Positions 31,202-39,492 of a DNA stretch of 64,000 nt are shown here, one piece after another. The position numbers were made by a program, and so were the translations under genes. Under the pieces are notes generated by a model. That model saw only the letters and a list, made by a program, of their open reading frames with translations. It searched no databases and was not told the origin of the DNA. Position 1 is the first letter of the stretch. The number at the start of each line of letters is the position of its first letter. Origin of the DNA: a virus; IMG/VR virus record IMGVR_UViG_3300046171_000110, positions 1-64,000 of that record; one strand, given 5' to 3'.

Positions 31202-32641
31202 ATGATGGAACACAGAGCAGAGAACTATGAATGCGTACACAAATATCCTATATTGAAAGGTTACCTAGACCATTTCAATCAGGTGAGTAAGAATAATGAA
31301 ATACCGGGATTACTATCCTTTTTCTTTATTCTTGGACAAGCCTCAGTAGGGTATGTAAGAATACCAGTTGGAGGGAGTAACCTCGACCCCAGAGTCAGTG
31401 TATTCTGGATTCAAGACACTAGGACTGGTAAATCAGCGTCTTATCAGATTATAGAAAAGGTGTTGAAAGCGGCTGGCCTCAAGTCAGTTGACTACAATTC
31501 TGGTAACGATGCAGCATTAGTAGGTACATTAGTGCCGGACCCCGATTCAGAAGACCCAAGAAACCCTGATATGATGGTAAGAGAAGGTATACTCGGTGGT
31601 CGTAAGGGACTTAACTTCGACGAGGGTTCTGTCTTACTAAAGGGTGGACAGCACAATGAGAACACTACTTTGTTCTTACAATCTGCGTTAAACTCAGCAG
31701 GTACTGGTCGTAATATACTAACTAAGCACATGGCAAGAGATACATTCAGTGTCAAATCCGAGGTGTCTTTGTGGATTACTACATATCCTCCAAAGGGTAT
31801 CAAAGAGCATGTACTTGACAAGGGTATCTTTCAGCGTGTGCTGACATACTGGAGGCACTGGACTCTTGACATGAAGAGAGATGTTAATCACGAACTAGCA
31901 CAGTCAGTTCACAATAAGCCTGAATTTGAGGTATCATTTGACCAAGTATCAGATTTCTTTTCTGAATTGAAAACTAAACTTAGAGACAGGGTACTGAATC
32001 TTAGCGGGTTGTCTCATTTAGAATGGACAGATATGAATGAAGACGATAAAGAAACAACAGTCATGAGTGTAATGGACAGAATGTTCAAGATAGACGCATC
32101 CTATGTACCTGCTTTGATTTCGGCCATAGACGAATACTACACACTAGTAGAACCGATGGGTCCTGAAAAGCAGGGCATCTGTGCATCTTTCATCATGGGT
32201 CTACAAAACTACACCAATGTACTAGCGCATCACATGGCTATGATAGAAGGGAGTTGGACAGTGACTGGAGACCATGTAGATATGGCTAAGGAAATATTGT
32301 TTGACTTATATCAGAACCTTATCCAATGGCTAGAGTCAGAAGTCAAAGTCGGCTCTGGCGGCAGTGAAAAGAAGAAGATGGAAGGTCACTGGAAAGACGC
32401 TTACAACCGTTGTGAAAGATTTGACTTTGATGACCATCGAGGTGTCAACTGGGTCAAGAAAGCCGAGATGTACAAGGTGTTCGGTAACCTTGCTAATCTT
32501 AGCAGTAAGGGTTCTGTTAACGGTAAGTACAACGATTACGGGGCCAAAATGTTCAAAGAAACTAGAGAAGGTGTGTCCAAATATGTCAAACTTAGAGATG
32601 ACTACATAAGTAAATCTAAGCAAGACGGGGGCAAAAAGTAA
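31202..32641 (+). CDS. P-loop ATPase, probable replicative helicase (DUF3987/minimal-MCM-like)
   Basis: 479 aa. Walker A-like QDTRTGKSA (71-79), Walker B GLNFDEGS (136-143), a sensor-type WITTYPP segment near 196, then DKGIFQRVLTYW (candidate arginine finger), giving an AAA+/SF3-like ATPase. The C-terminal domain (about 395-465; key residues W, C and RGVNWV, then SSKGSVNGKYNDYGAKMF) is shared with the 303-aa protein at 18459. Position with primase and nuclease suggests it unwinds DNA at the fork. The exact family is not certain. Confidence 0.65.
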   Translation: MMEHRAENYECVHKYPILKGYLDHFNQVSKNNEIPGLLSFFFILGQASVGYVRIPVGGSNLDPRVSVFWIQDTRTGKSASYQIIEKVLKAAGLKSVDYNSGNDAALVGTLVPDPDSEDPRNPDMMVREGILGGRKGLNFDEGSVLLKGGQHNENTTLFLQSALNSAGTGRNILTKHMARDTFSVKSEVSLWITTYPPKGIKEHVLDKGIFQRVLTYWRHWTLDMKRDVNHELAQSVHNKPEFEVSFDQVSDFFSELKTKLRDRVLNLSGLSHLEWTDMNEDDKETTVMSVMDRMFKIDASYVPALISAIDEYYTLVEPMGPEKQGICASFIMGLQNYTNVLAHHMAMIEGSWTVTGDHVDMAKEILFDLYQNLIQWLESEVKVGSGGSEKKKMEGHWKDAYNRCERFDFDDHRGVNWVKKAEMYKVFGNLANLSSKGSVNGKYNDYGAKMFKETREGVSKYVKLRDDYISKSKQDGGKK

Positions 32642-32796
32642 TGTCCTCTATTTGGGATTTTGAATGCGTATTCTGTGAATCTAAGATAGGAAAAGACATA
32701 GGGGGGTACTACATAGGAATGCACTGGAAGAACCCTGTGTTGGTGTGCGACTGGTGCAAAATGTGTATGGAGGATGTTGTATGTCAAACATGTTAG
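32641..32796 (+). CDS. Cys-rich mini-protein, 51 aa
   Basis: The start forms TAATG with the ATPase stop. CVFC (9-12), CDWC (36-39), C42 and C48/C51 make seven cysteines, so zinc binding is likely. It overlaps the exonuclease start by 16 nt, and its last codons carry the GGAGG used by that gene. Confidence 0.6.
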   Translation: MSSIWDFECVFCESKIGKDIGGYYIGMHWKNPVLVCDWCKMCMEDVVCQTC

Positions 32797-33389
32797 CCTT
32801 AGATATTGAAACAGCAAATTTCTCTCATGAGATAGGCGGCTGGGGCCACAGTCATCTGTTTGAGCCAACCGTCGTTGCTACATGGGACGGTGAAAAGGGT
32901 ACAGTTTATTCTAATGAATCAGTATCTAAATATCTACCCGAAGGTACAATTGTCAAGAAAATGCATCCTAAGATTATTGGTGATGATTTGGCAGAACATG
33001 TAGCCAAAGGCGGCATGGTACTAGGTCACAATCTGAAAGGATTTGATTTGCCAATTATCCGAGACGCTCTTGATTGCTGGACTGCCGGGGATATCATGGC
33101 GAAGTCCCAAGAGCAAGTCTTTGACACATCCGTTCTGCTGAAAAACATAGTGGGTCACGCAGTACCCCTATCAGATGCTTGCTATCACACTTTGAACAAA
33201 GGTAAACTTATGAACAGTCACGATGCCCCGATAGAGTGGCGCAAGGGTAATTACAGCAAAGTCGCTGAGTATTGCCTGAAAGACGCTGAACTTGTATACG
33301 AACTTTGGAAGCATGGAGTAGAAGAAGGTATTGTGAAAGCAAGGTGCAGAAAAACAGGAGATGTCAAAGAGTACGAGGTGGACTGGTAA
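32781..33389 (+). CDS. DEDD-type 3'-5' exonuclease
   Basis: 202 aa from the ATG at 32781, 7 nt after GGAGG. Exo I LALDIET, Exo II VLGHNLKGFDLPII and Exo III YCLKDAELVYEL give a complete RNase H-like D-E-D-D site (DxE, HNxxxFD, YxxxD). The size fits stand-alone DnaQ/RNase T-type enzymes. Probable role in proofreading, RNA-primer or end trimming. PolB also carries its own exonuclease motifs, so this is an additional activity. Confidence 0.88.
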   Translation: MSNMLALDIETANFSHEIGGWGHSHLFEPTVVATWDGEKGTVYSNESVSKYLPEGTIVKKMHPKIIGDDLAEHVAKGGMVLGHNLKGFDLPIIRDALDCWTAGDIMAKSQEQVFDTSVLLKNIVGHAVPLSDACYHTLNKGKLMNSHDAPIEWRKGNYSKVAEYCLKDAELVYELWKHGVEEGIVKARCRKTGDVKEYEVDW

Positions 33390-33538
33390 TGTCAATGATA
33401 GTCTGCGAAGTATGCGAAAGAGATAATTGGTCAGGGATTAGATGCTCTAAGCATAGAGTATGTACTTCCTGTATAGATTCCATATTGGATGAATATTTTG
33501 AGAGGGAAAACAATGAGCGAACAAGAACAGAGCATTAG
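33389..33538 (+). CDS. RING-like zinc mini-protein, 49 aa
   Basis: Starts at TAATG. Pattern CEVC-x10-C-x2-H-x3-CTSC; the C-C-C-H-C-C order resembles a compact zinc-binding treble clef or half RING. The C-terminal tail (ERENNERTRTEH) overlaps the thermosome start by 26 nt. Function unknown. Confidence 0.6.
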   Translation: MSMIVCEVCERDNWSGIRCSKHRVCTSCIDSILDEYFERENNERTRTEH

Positions 33539-34721
33539 TGCAGTAGTGCACAATATAAGAGCAGCAAAGAGAACTGTCGGTACAGTGAAAACTACACTGG
33601 GTCCGATGGGGATGGACAAAATGATGGTAGACGCTGGTGGTAATGTGATAGTTACCAATGACGGTGCTACCATATTGCAGGAGTTAGACGCAAGTCACCC
33701 TGCCGCTAAGATGGTGGTTGAGGCCGCCAACACGCAAGAAAGTATGTGCTATGATGGCACTACGAGTACAGTAGTCTTAGCAGGCGAACTACTGGGTAAC
33801 AGTGAACTCCTGTTCAACAAAGGCCTACACGCCAATGTAATCTGTAGGGGTTACAGACAGGCATCTAGGTGGACTACAGAACATCTTGAGACACTTAAGG
33901 TAGATGCCAAAGACCATCTACAGAATGTGGCTAAGACTTCAATCACAGGGAAAGCGCTTGAATCTAGCATCGAGCATGTAAGTGCTTTGTGTGTAGAAGC
34001 GGTTGAGAAAGCCGGGGGAGAGTTTGAACGAATCCGTGTTCTTTGTCAACCCGGTGGTAGCCTAGACGATTCATCATGCTTTAGTGGCGTAGTTCTCCAT
34101 AAGGAGTTCATGCTACCTGCTATGCCTATGAAACCAAACGGCAAGGCTATACTCGTCAACACTAGTCTGAGTGACAGTAAAAGCGATGACAATGTTCAAC
34201 TGAGTTTAGGCTCGGCTGCTGAATATCAACAGTACAAGCGACAGACTGGTCGTGACAACTGGGTCGAGAAGGCGCAACAAATCATCAGTATGCTACCGGA
34301 TGGCGGTATCGTGTTCGTCAGAGATAGCGTGAACGAAGTAGTTGCAGCGACACTAGCAAAACAAGGCATTTCTTTGGTTCATAGAGTTCCTGAAAGTGAC
34401 ATGACCGCTTTGTCCAAACTACTCAATACTACGATAGCCCACACTACAGAAGACCTACAAGAGGCTGTAGAGTGCGATGCAGAGTGCAAGACTATCGGTG
34501 ACATGAAGTATGTTGTAGTCAAGGGTGAAGGAGAAGTTACAACACTTATCCTAAGAGGTGCTACTAAGCAAACTCTCGATGAAACTGAGCGCGGCTTTGA
34601 AGACGCACTGGGTGTGGTCTGCTTGGCTTACACCACTCTAGGCGTAGTGCCCGGTGGAGGTTCTGCTTATCTAAATGCGGCCCTTACATCTAAGACAAAG
34701 GGCTGCGGAAGCAGGTGGTAG
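33513..34721 (+). CDS. ths: Group II chaperonin (thermosome) subunit, N-terminal 80 percent (frameshifted)
   Basis: 402 codons from the ATG at 33513 (GAGGG upstream). ATP-site motifs TLGPMGMDKM (28-37), NDGATIL (49-55) and DGTTSTVVLAGELL (81-94), an apical domain in the middle, and VPGGGSAY near the end are those of archaeal thermosome/CCT subunits. The frame ends artificially at 34721: the C-terminal equatorial segment continues in the +1 frame from 34702. Removing one G from the GGG at 34700-34702 restores a protein of about 498 aa, somewhat shorter than host subunits (about 540). A viral chaperonin may fold capsid or tail proteins, alone or with host subunits. Confidence 0.92.
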   Translation: MSEQEQSISAVVHNIRAAKRTVGTVKTTLGPMGMDKMMVDAGGNVIVTNDGATILQELDASHPAAKMVVEAANTQESMCYDGTTSTVVLAGELLGNSELLFNKGLHANVICRGYRQASRWTTEHLETLKVDAKDHLQNVAKTSITGKALESSIEHVSALCVEAVEKAGGEFERIRVLCQPGGSLDDSSCFSGVVLHKEFMLPAMPMKPNGKAILVNTSLSDSKSDDNVQLSLGSAAEYQQYKRQTGRDNWVEKAQQIISMLPDGGIVFVRDSVNEVVAATLAKQGISLVHRVPESDMTALSKLLNTTIAHTTEDLQEAVECDAECKTIGDMKYVVVKGEGEVTTLILRGATKQTLDETERGFEDALGVVCLAYTTLGVVPGGGSAYLNAALTSKTKGCGSRW

Positions 34722-35010
34722 AGAGCAGATGGCTATCGATGCATTTGCTGAGGCTCTTGAGTCTATACCTGCCACTATTGCTGAGAATGCAGGACATGAC
34801 CCATTAGATACTGTATTGACTCTAAGAAACGAACACCAACAAGGTAACAGCGACGCTGGTCCAGATATAGAGAATGGTGGGGCTTGTTCCATGGTAGAAG
34901 CCAATGTATGGGAGCCACTTGACCTAGTCAAGCAAGCAGTACAGTCTGCTAGTGAAGTCACCATCAGCATACTAAGGATAGACGATATCGTAGTAAAGCG
35001 TGGCGAGTAG
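34675..35010 (+). CDS. ths: Thermosome subunit, C-terminal segment (frameshifted continuation)
   Basis: In-frame chaperonin sequence is recognisable from about 34702 on: AAEAGGREQMAIDAFAEALE, IPATIAENAGHDPLDTVLTL and WEPLDLVKQAVQSASEVT, with VTISILRIDDIV as the closing strands of the equatorial domain. The residues before 34702 are out-of-frame. The usual GGM-rich tail is missing (it ends VVKRGE). It is not an independent gene unless the shift is real. Confidence 0.85.
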   Translation: MRPLHLRQRAAEAGGREQMAIDAFAEALESIPATIAENAGHDPLDTVLTLRNEHQQGNSDAGPDIENGGACSMVEANVWEPLDLVKQAVQSASEVTISILRIDDIVVKRGE

Positions 35011-35011
35011 A

Positions 35012-35563
35012 ATGGATGATGACATCCCTACAATTGAAGTACATCTACGACATCTTAGTCCTGATGAAATGGATGATTATAGTTCTCTTAGCCATTTCAT
35101 AAAACTTTATGACCAATTCAAAGAAGAATTACACGCTGAAAACATAATAGAGAGTTTTACAATACCCGGAGAATTCTATTTCATTGTAGAGTCTGTTGAC
35201 GCACATTATGACGATGGTGAAATCGAAGGTGAAGATAATTACTTAGGGTTCATAGTGGTAACTCCTCGTCGATTTGGAGAACAATGTATAGAGTTTATTT
35301 GGATAAAGCAAGACTTCAGAAGAAAGGGTTATGCCACAGAAGCAATCAAACTTTTACAGATTGAAAAGTTAGATGTTCCTTGGTATGACTATGCTCCCAC
35401 AGAAGAATCAAAAGAGTTTTGGAAAACTACTGGACTTAAGCCTATGCTCATAAAAAATGAGAAAGGTCATTTAGAATTTTGCGAAGAAGCGAAATTAAAA
35501 AACGATTACACTAATGAAATGAGAAGACAGGCTTTTTTGAAAATGATGGAGGGGGATAAATGA
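35012..35563 (+). CDS. GNAT-family acetyltransferase-like protein
   Basis: 183 aa. The core strand/loop CIEFIWIKQDFRRKGYATEAIKLL (about 88-111; key signature RRKGYA, the acetyl-CoA pyrophosphate loop R/Q-x-x-G-x-A) preceded by NYLGFIVVTPRRFG marks a GNAT fold. It ends with a charged helix. The substrate is unknown; GNATs of viruses may modify host proteins or small molecules. Last sizeable gene of the + strand block. Its DNA is more AT-rich than the thermosome gene. Confidence 0.7.
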   Translation: MDDDIPTIEVHLRHLSPDEMDDYSSLSHFIKLYDQFKEELHAENIIESFTIPGEFYFIVESVDAHYDDGEIEGEDNYLGFIVVTPRRFGEQCIEFIWIKQDFRRKGYATEAIKLLQIEKLDVPWYDYAPTEESKEFWKTTGLKPMLIKNEKGHLEFCEEAKLKNDYTNEMRRQAFLKMMEGDK

Positions 35564-35655
35564 GACTATGCTCAAAAAGAGGCTGTTTCAATCTAGCCCA
35601 TCGAGGATTTAGATACTGCTTAGCGTGCCTCCGTGGAAAAGAAGAGGAAGAGTGA
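35560..35655 (+). CDS. Zinc mini-protein, 31 aa
   Basis: ATGA overlap with the GNAT stop, behind GGAGGGG. The pattern C4-C9-H14-C20-C23 with basic residues suggests a single zinc knuckle (MRLCSKRGCFNLAHRG; YCLACLRGK). It is the last + strand gene before the strand switch. Confidence 0.55.
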   Translation: MRLCSKRGCFNLAHRGFRYCLACLRGKEEEE

Positions 35656-35690
35656 CCACTCAACTATCTTCTATTCTTTATTCTACGGAC
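35656..35690. terminator. Convergent gene ends with T-rich tract
   Basis: The + strand block ends at 35655 and the - strand block ends at 35664, leaving 8 bp. The + strand downstream has a pyrimidine-rich stretch (CTTCTATTCTTTATTCT, about 35667-35684), which could end + strand transcripts in the archaeal T-tract manner, inside the 3' end of the convergent gene. Confidence 0.35.
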
Positions 35691-36008
35691 TAATGCTGGG
35701 ATATCAGCGACTGGCTCCTTAACTCTATTCATGTATGTAGCAAAGCCCTTGGATTCAGGTAATTTGCCTTGCCCGCCATAGGATTGAGATTGTACCATAT
35801 GCCCATATGGTCTATACTCTTCTTCATAGAGTTGAGGAAAGTCTTCTGGTGTGATATCACCAAAAGGTCTCACTTCTGGATTAAGAAGCCTACTTTGTGC
35901 ATCATCTGATACGGGTAAAGTATTGAATCTATAAATAGGAGCAGGTAAATTCTCTTGCGCTTGCATTGATTTTAAAATGGCCCAAGCGTCATTAAATGCC
36001 CTGCCCAT
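35664..36008 (-). CDS. Small protein with virion-type AFxxAW N-terminus
   Basis: 114 aa. The N-terminus MGRAFNDAWAILKS is the same motif as MSGAFEQAWLLLKS in the gene at 13321-14157. The rest is Pro- and Tyr-rich (NPEVRPFGDITPEDFPQLYE) and probably extended. TAGGAG precedes the ATG. Last gene of the leftward tail module. Possibly a minor virion or injected protein. Confidence 0.6.
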   Translation of the reverse strand: MGRAFNDAWAILKSMQAQENLPAPIYRFNTLPVSDDAQSRLLNPEVRPFGDITPEDFPQLYEEEYRPYGHMVQSQSYGGQGKLPESKGFATYMNRVKEPVADIPALVRRIKNRR

Positions 36009-36038
36009 AACACTCCTAAGCGTTTAGATGAGATAAAC

Positions 36039-36335
36039 TTATCTTCCTAACTTCTCAGCCATTTGTCTGAGATAACGGGACAAGCGACCATTGGCCTTCT
36101 TGGACAAGGGTTCAGCCTTGCGCTTACGAACACCCTTGAATCCAAGTTGGCCGTGGAACCTTATGTAGCCACAGAAGGAACACTCGTGTAATACCACAGG
36201 CTCACCTGTCAGGTATTTCCCTGAGATTGTCAAAGGTAGTGAGAGTCTGTTACAGTTCTCGCACTTATGCCTAAGCATCTCTACTAGTCTACCCACAACA
36301 TCAACCCTTGAACAACAGATGCCAGTCAGTGCCAT
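36039..36335 (-). CDS. Zinc-ribbon basic protein
   Basis: About 98 aa if started at 36335; a later Met (MLRHKCENCN) is an alternative, since the first start overlaps the upstream gene by 35 nt. CENC and CSFC about 30 residues apart form a zinc ribbon, followed by a strongly basic tail (FKGVRKRKAEPLSKKANGR). Nucleic-acid binding is likely; role unknown. Confidence 0.6.
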   Translation of the reverse strand: MALTGICCSRVDVVGRLVEMLRHKCENCNRLSLPLTISGKYLTGEPVVLHECSFCGYIRFHGQLGFKGVRKRKAEPLSKKANGRLSRYLRQMAEKLGR

Positions 36336-37482
36336 CATAGACGAACCTCGCATATTGGCCGTTGGTTATATCAACGACGGCTGCCGCTGCGTTGTTGGTC
36401 TTAGCAGTGAACTTAGTGTCAAAAGAACCAGCGGTAGATATGTTCCTGACTTCTATGATATGCCCAGATGGGAAATCACCACTAGGAGTAAGTGTAGCGT
36501 CTGCACTACCACCGTTTGGATTTACTAAGAAAACATTTTCTTGGTCAAAGGTAAACGATACATTGGCTGTTAAAATAGATATTCTGTTTGGACCAAGCAC
36601 TACAGTTTCTGTAGAAGGAGTAGAGTGGACATTTCTAGGTATACCAGCGTAGATTACACCATGCTTTCCACTCGACCTATCTTCCCTATGACTATGCCAA
36701 ATACCAGCAAAAGGACTGCCTCCAAAGTCTCCGTTTTCAGGTGACGCAAAGAAGCCGTCTAAATCAGCAGCAGAGTTTACAGCGTTTGCTGTAGTCACAT
36801 CTCCTATTGCTCCATCGGTCATAGGGGTCAGATACAGTGGACTGTTCCTCAAGAATGCCCTTCTGTCAAAGATGGTAGCATTTGCGCTCAGTGAAGCGTT
36901 GATGTTAGCCGCACCACCAGTTACGGTGTATCTCAATACCGCTAGTACAGTTGAGTTGTGGTTCAAATCAGTGTTCGTTGTGATACTTGGGTCTGATAAG
37001 AAGCGGTTGGGAATCAAAGGTGTACCCGCAGAAGCGGTGACTGGAGTTCCCATCTCATACATGAGGTGGGCTTCTGGTGAACTTCTACCAACCAAATAAA
37101 TGACAACGAATACTTCACCACTTGAACTAGGTACGCTAGGTAGGTCGCCAGAAAAGTTAGTACTGGTGCCTATGGTGAATGCCTCTGTGCTTGCTGGACC
37201 GTTAGCGAACTTGTACATGATTCCATCAAGTACACAATAACCACCGTTGATAGTAACTACGCCACCACTTGATACTGTAACGAAACCGGGTGTACCTGTT
37301 ACGATACTGTTTCTCAAAGAGTCACCAGCAGCCCCGTCACCTAATCTGACGATACCGTTGCCATGCAACCCCTCGTAAAGATTGGTAAGACTAGGACTGG
37401 TAAGTCCGTCACCGTCTCTTAGTCCCTGTGAATTTGCACCGTAGCCTGTCGCACTTGTATGGCCTGCTTTTGGATTGGTCAT
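36301..37482 (-). CDS. Tail-fibre/baseplate-like structural protein
   Basis: 393 aa, rich in Gly, Ser, Thr, Asn and Val, with almost no Lys-rich segments, typical of beta-structured virion proteins. The N-terminus GLTSPSLTNLYEGLHGNGIV resembles capsid-distal fibre proteins, and the C-terminal 90 residues (DQENVFLVNPNGGSADATL and later) look like a beta-sandwich that binds a ligand. It overlaps the preceding gene by 4 nt (ATGA). Specific function unknown. Confidence 0.6.
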   Translation of the reverse strand: MTNPKAGHTSATGYGANSQGLRDGDGLTSPSLTNLYEGLHGNGIVRLGDGAAGDSLRNSIVTGTPGFVTVSSGGVVTINGGYCVLDGIMYKFANGPASTEAFTIGTSTNFSGDLPSVPSSSGEVFVVIYLVGRSSPEAHLMYEMGTPVTASAGTPLIPNRFLSDPSITTNTDLNHNSTVLAVLRYTVTGGAANINASLSANATIFDRRAFLRNSPLYLTPMTDGAIGDVTTANAVNSAADLDGFFASPENGDFGGSPFAGIWHSHREDRSSGKHGVIYAGIPRNVHSTPSTETVVLGPNRISILTANVSFTFDQENVFLVNPNGGSADATLTPSGDFPSGHIIEVRNISTAGSFDTKFTAKTNNAAAAVVDITNGQYARFVYDGTDWHLLFKG

Positions 37483-37841
37483 TGTCCCACCTCGATTATT
37501 GCTGAGAATTTAATTTCATTGTTAGCAGTCTTTTCTATAGAATTGTAAGTGTATCTACAGAAGTCAGTTGTGTCTGTAGAGTCAGTTGGATTCTTATATC
37601 TAATAACCACTTCTCTCAAAGGTAGCGTGAAACTCACATCTAATGACAGTTTTGCTTCAACCGACAGCGTGTTATCGTCTATAACCTTGACATCGGGTGT
37701 AACGACCACTGCTGGCCTACCTATACCCCCATCCTGCTGGGTGGCGACTGTTCCGTCGAACCCAAACACTACTTCGTTTATTCTCGCTCTCAATGTATCT
37801 ATCAAAAATCTGGCTCCTTCATTTAGTACGGGCACTATCAT
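37479..37841 (-). CDS. Small tail/baseplate protein candidate
   Basis: 120 aa, beta-rich, with GRPAVVVTPDVKVIDDNTLS and VSFTLPLREVVIRYKN. The N-terminal ARFLIDTLRARINEVVFG is helical. AAGGAGAGG lies before the ATG, which overlaps the upstream stop. Its size and place between larger structural genes suggest a tail connector or baseplate component. Confidence 0.55.
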   Translation of the reverse strand: MIVPVLNEGARFLIDTLRARINEVVFGFDGTVATQQDGGIGRPAVVVTPDVKVIDDNTLSVEAKLSLDVSFTLPLREVVIRYKNPTDSTDTTDFCRYTYNSIEKTANNEIKFSAIIEVGQ

Positions 37842-39490
37842 CCTCTCCTTGTCTTAGAATATTTAGTCTGAACAACGCCTATCTTGAGATAGTCGTTTCT
37901 GGATTCTGGTAAAGTGTCTGGCAGCAGGTACAGTTCTTCATTGTTTAACACTGGATGAACGCTTCTTGATTTGATAACAACTGTGGTCGCACCTATACTA
38001 GCAGCATGTATGTGACCAAGTTTGTTACCACTACTAGTATAGACTGCTTGGTTATCCGTAGTGAAAACACTGGTGGCATTTACTCCATCTACTGTAAAGG
38101 ATGTCGTACCAATTGCATAACCACCTCCGTTGTTTATCAAAACACCTGTACTTTCTAGTCTACGACCTCCATGTATAGTGTCTCTGTTAGGCTGACCAAG
38201 ATTAAATCCTACTCCTCTGTTAGAATCTACCCTTTCAGCGATTTGCCAACTGACCTTTATCTTCAAACCAAAAGATGTGCTGAATTCTTCGACGCTAAAC
38301 TGTCTATTCCTGTCAAAGTTGTCATCTAGCGTACTACTGATGTCTACTTCTTGGAATTTCTGCAAAACATCCTCAAGTGTACCGTCAACCGAGTTGACAT
38401 GAAGGTCTGACTTGCGATTTATTAAATCATAAGTGCCGCTTAGCACTATTTTCTTCTCACTGTCGTGTCTAGCCTGATAACTTACCAAATCACCGGGCTG
38501 AACGGCAGTTCCTGCCAAAACATCACTATATTTCTTAGAACCAGTGGCCTTTTTAGCCATTCTCAACATATTCTGACCTATTTTTCTGGCACTAGCCTTA
38601 GTTAGAGCAGTCGGAGCCGATATTCCACCCGGTACTTCGTTTACGGTGTCTACTTGAGTGCCAAAATCGTCTACTTGGACTACATTGTGGTCATTATTAG
38701 CCCTCGACTTACCTCTAACTACCACTCTGTTAGGTACAGCGTCATTATTGTTCTCAGATGCACCCCCAGACACTCTATTTTCATTTAAGAAGTGCTCTCT
38801 TTCTACCTGAGTCTGAGGTACATAGAGCAAATTGCCAAATCTGTCGCCTCTAGGCGAGTAATAATCGTGCTTAGACAGATATCTGAGAGCAGTAATCGAA
38901 TCAACACCGTAAAAGTCCATAGCCAAGAAAGTTCCACTGGGTGTAGCGGCCTTTATTCCGTTGATTGAACTCTTAGAGGAGTTACCTACCTTGATTGCTA
39001 GGTCAGAAGTCCGTAGCCCTACTCCCACTTTCTGAGCAAAACGGATAGTTTTGTCAGTAAAGCCTAGGTCATGTAACTTTCTACCCTTCAAGTTCTCTAT
39101 TCCGTACCTGTTACCCTTGTTTGATGTCTTGATTTCGGACATAACCAGTGCTTGGGTATGGTTCTCACTACCAACAGCCAGCGCAGGTAGCGTACTAGTA
39201 GTGGTCACTTTGTCACCATCATAAAACAAAGAGCCTTCATAGGTCATACTGTCTGTCGGATTGTGAAGCAAACGGATAGTATCTTCTTCCTCGATGAGTT
39301 TGTATCTGCGCTCAGGTGTAGGTATGAAGTCCGTTTTGGTAGGTTTGTTAGCCGCAAAGCCAGCCTTTACTTTGGTGTATTGGGCGTGGCGTACAGCGTT
39401 ATCAACAAAGCGTGGCTTACGAATCTTCTTCATCACAGTGTCCTGAGCAGCGTCTGCTCGACCTGTTGATTGATTCTTACCCAGTGCCAT
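37838..39490 (-). CDS. Structural protein with repeated beta module
   Basis: 550 aa from the ATG at 39490, 6 nt after GGGGAG. Basic N-terminal 50 residues, then a large domain with a Tyr/Asp-rich segment near 210 (LRYLSKHDYYSPRGDRFGN). The C-terminal 90 residues (NGGGYAIGTTSFTVDG through to EELYLLP) match a module in the proteins at 54027-56900, 56902-58902 and 58912-61446. Likely tail or baseplate; exact role unknown. Confidence 0.6.
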   Translation of the reverse strand: MALGKNQSTGRADAAQDTVMKKIRKPRFVDNAVRHAQYTKVKAGFAANKPTKTDFIPTPERRYKLIEEEDTIRLLHNPTDSMTYEGSLFYDGDKVTTTSTLPALAVGSENHTQALVMSEIKTSNKGNRYGIENLKGRKLHDLGFTDKTIRFAQKVGVGLRTSDLAIKVGNSSKSSINGIKAATPSGTFLAMDFYGVDSITALRYLSKHDYYSPRGDRFGNLLYVPQTQVEREHFLNENRVSGGASENNNDAVPNRVVVRGKSRANNDHNVVQVDDFGTQVDTVNEVPGGISAPTALTKASARKIGQNMLRMAKKATGSKKYSDVLAGTAVQPGDLVSYQARHDSEKKIVLSGTYDLINRKSDLHVNSVDGTLEDVLQKFQEVDISSTLDDNFDRNRQFSVEEFSTSFGLKIKVSWQIAERVDSNRGVGFNLGQPNRDTIHGGRRLESTGVLINNGGGYAIGTTSFTVDGVNATSVFTTDNQAVYTSSGNKLGHIHAASIGATTVVIKSRSVHPVLNNEELYLLPDTLPESRNDYLKIGVVQTKYSKTRRG

Positions 39491-39492
39491 GT

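Noticed and set aside
34675-34701. Independent start for the thermosome C-terminal frame
   Set aside because: The first nine codons are out-of-frame chaperonin sequence; similarity starts only at the shift point, so this is one broken gene.
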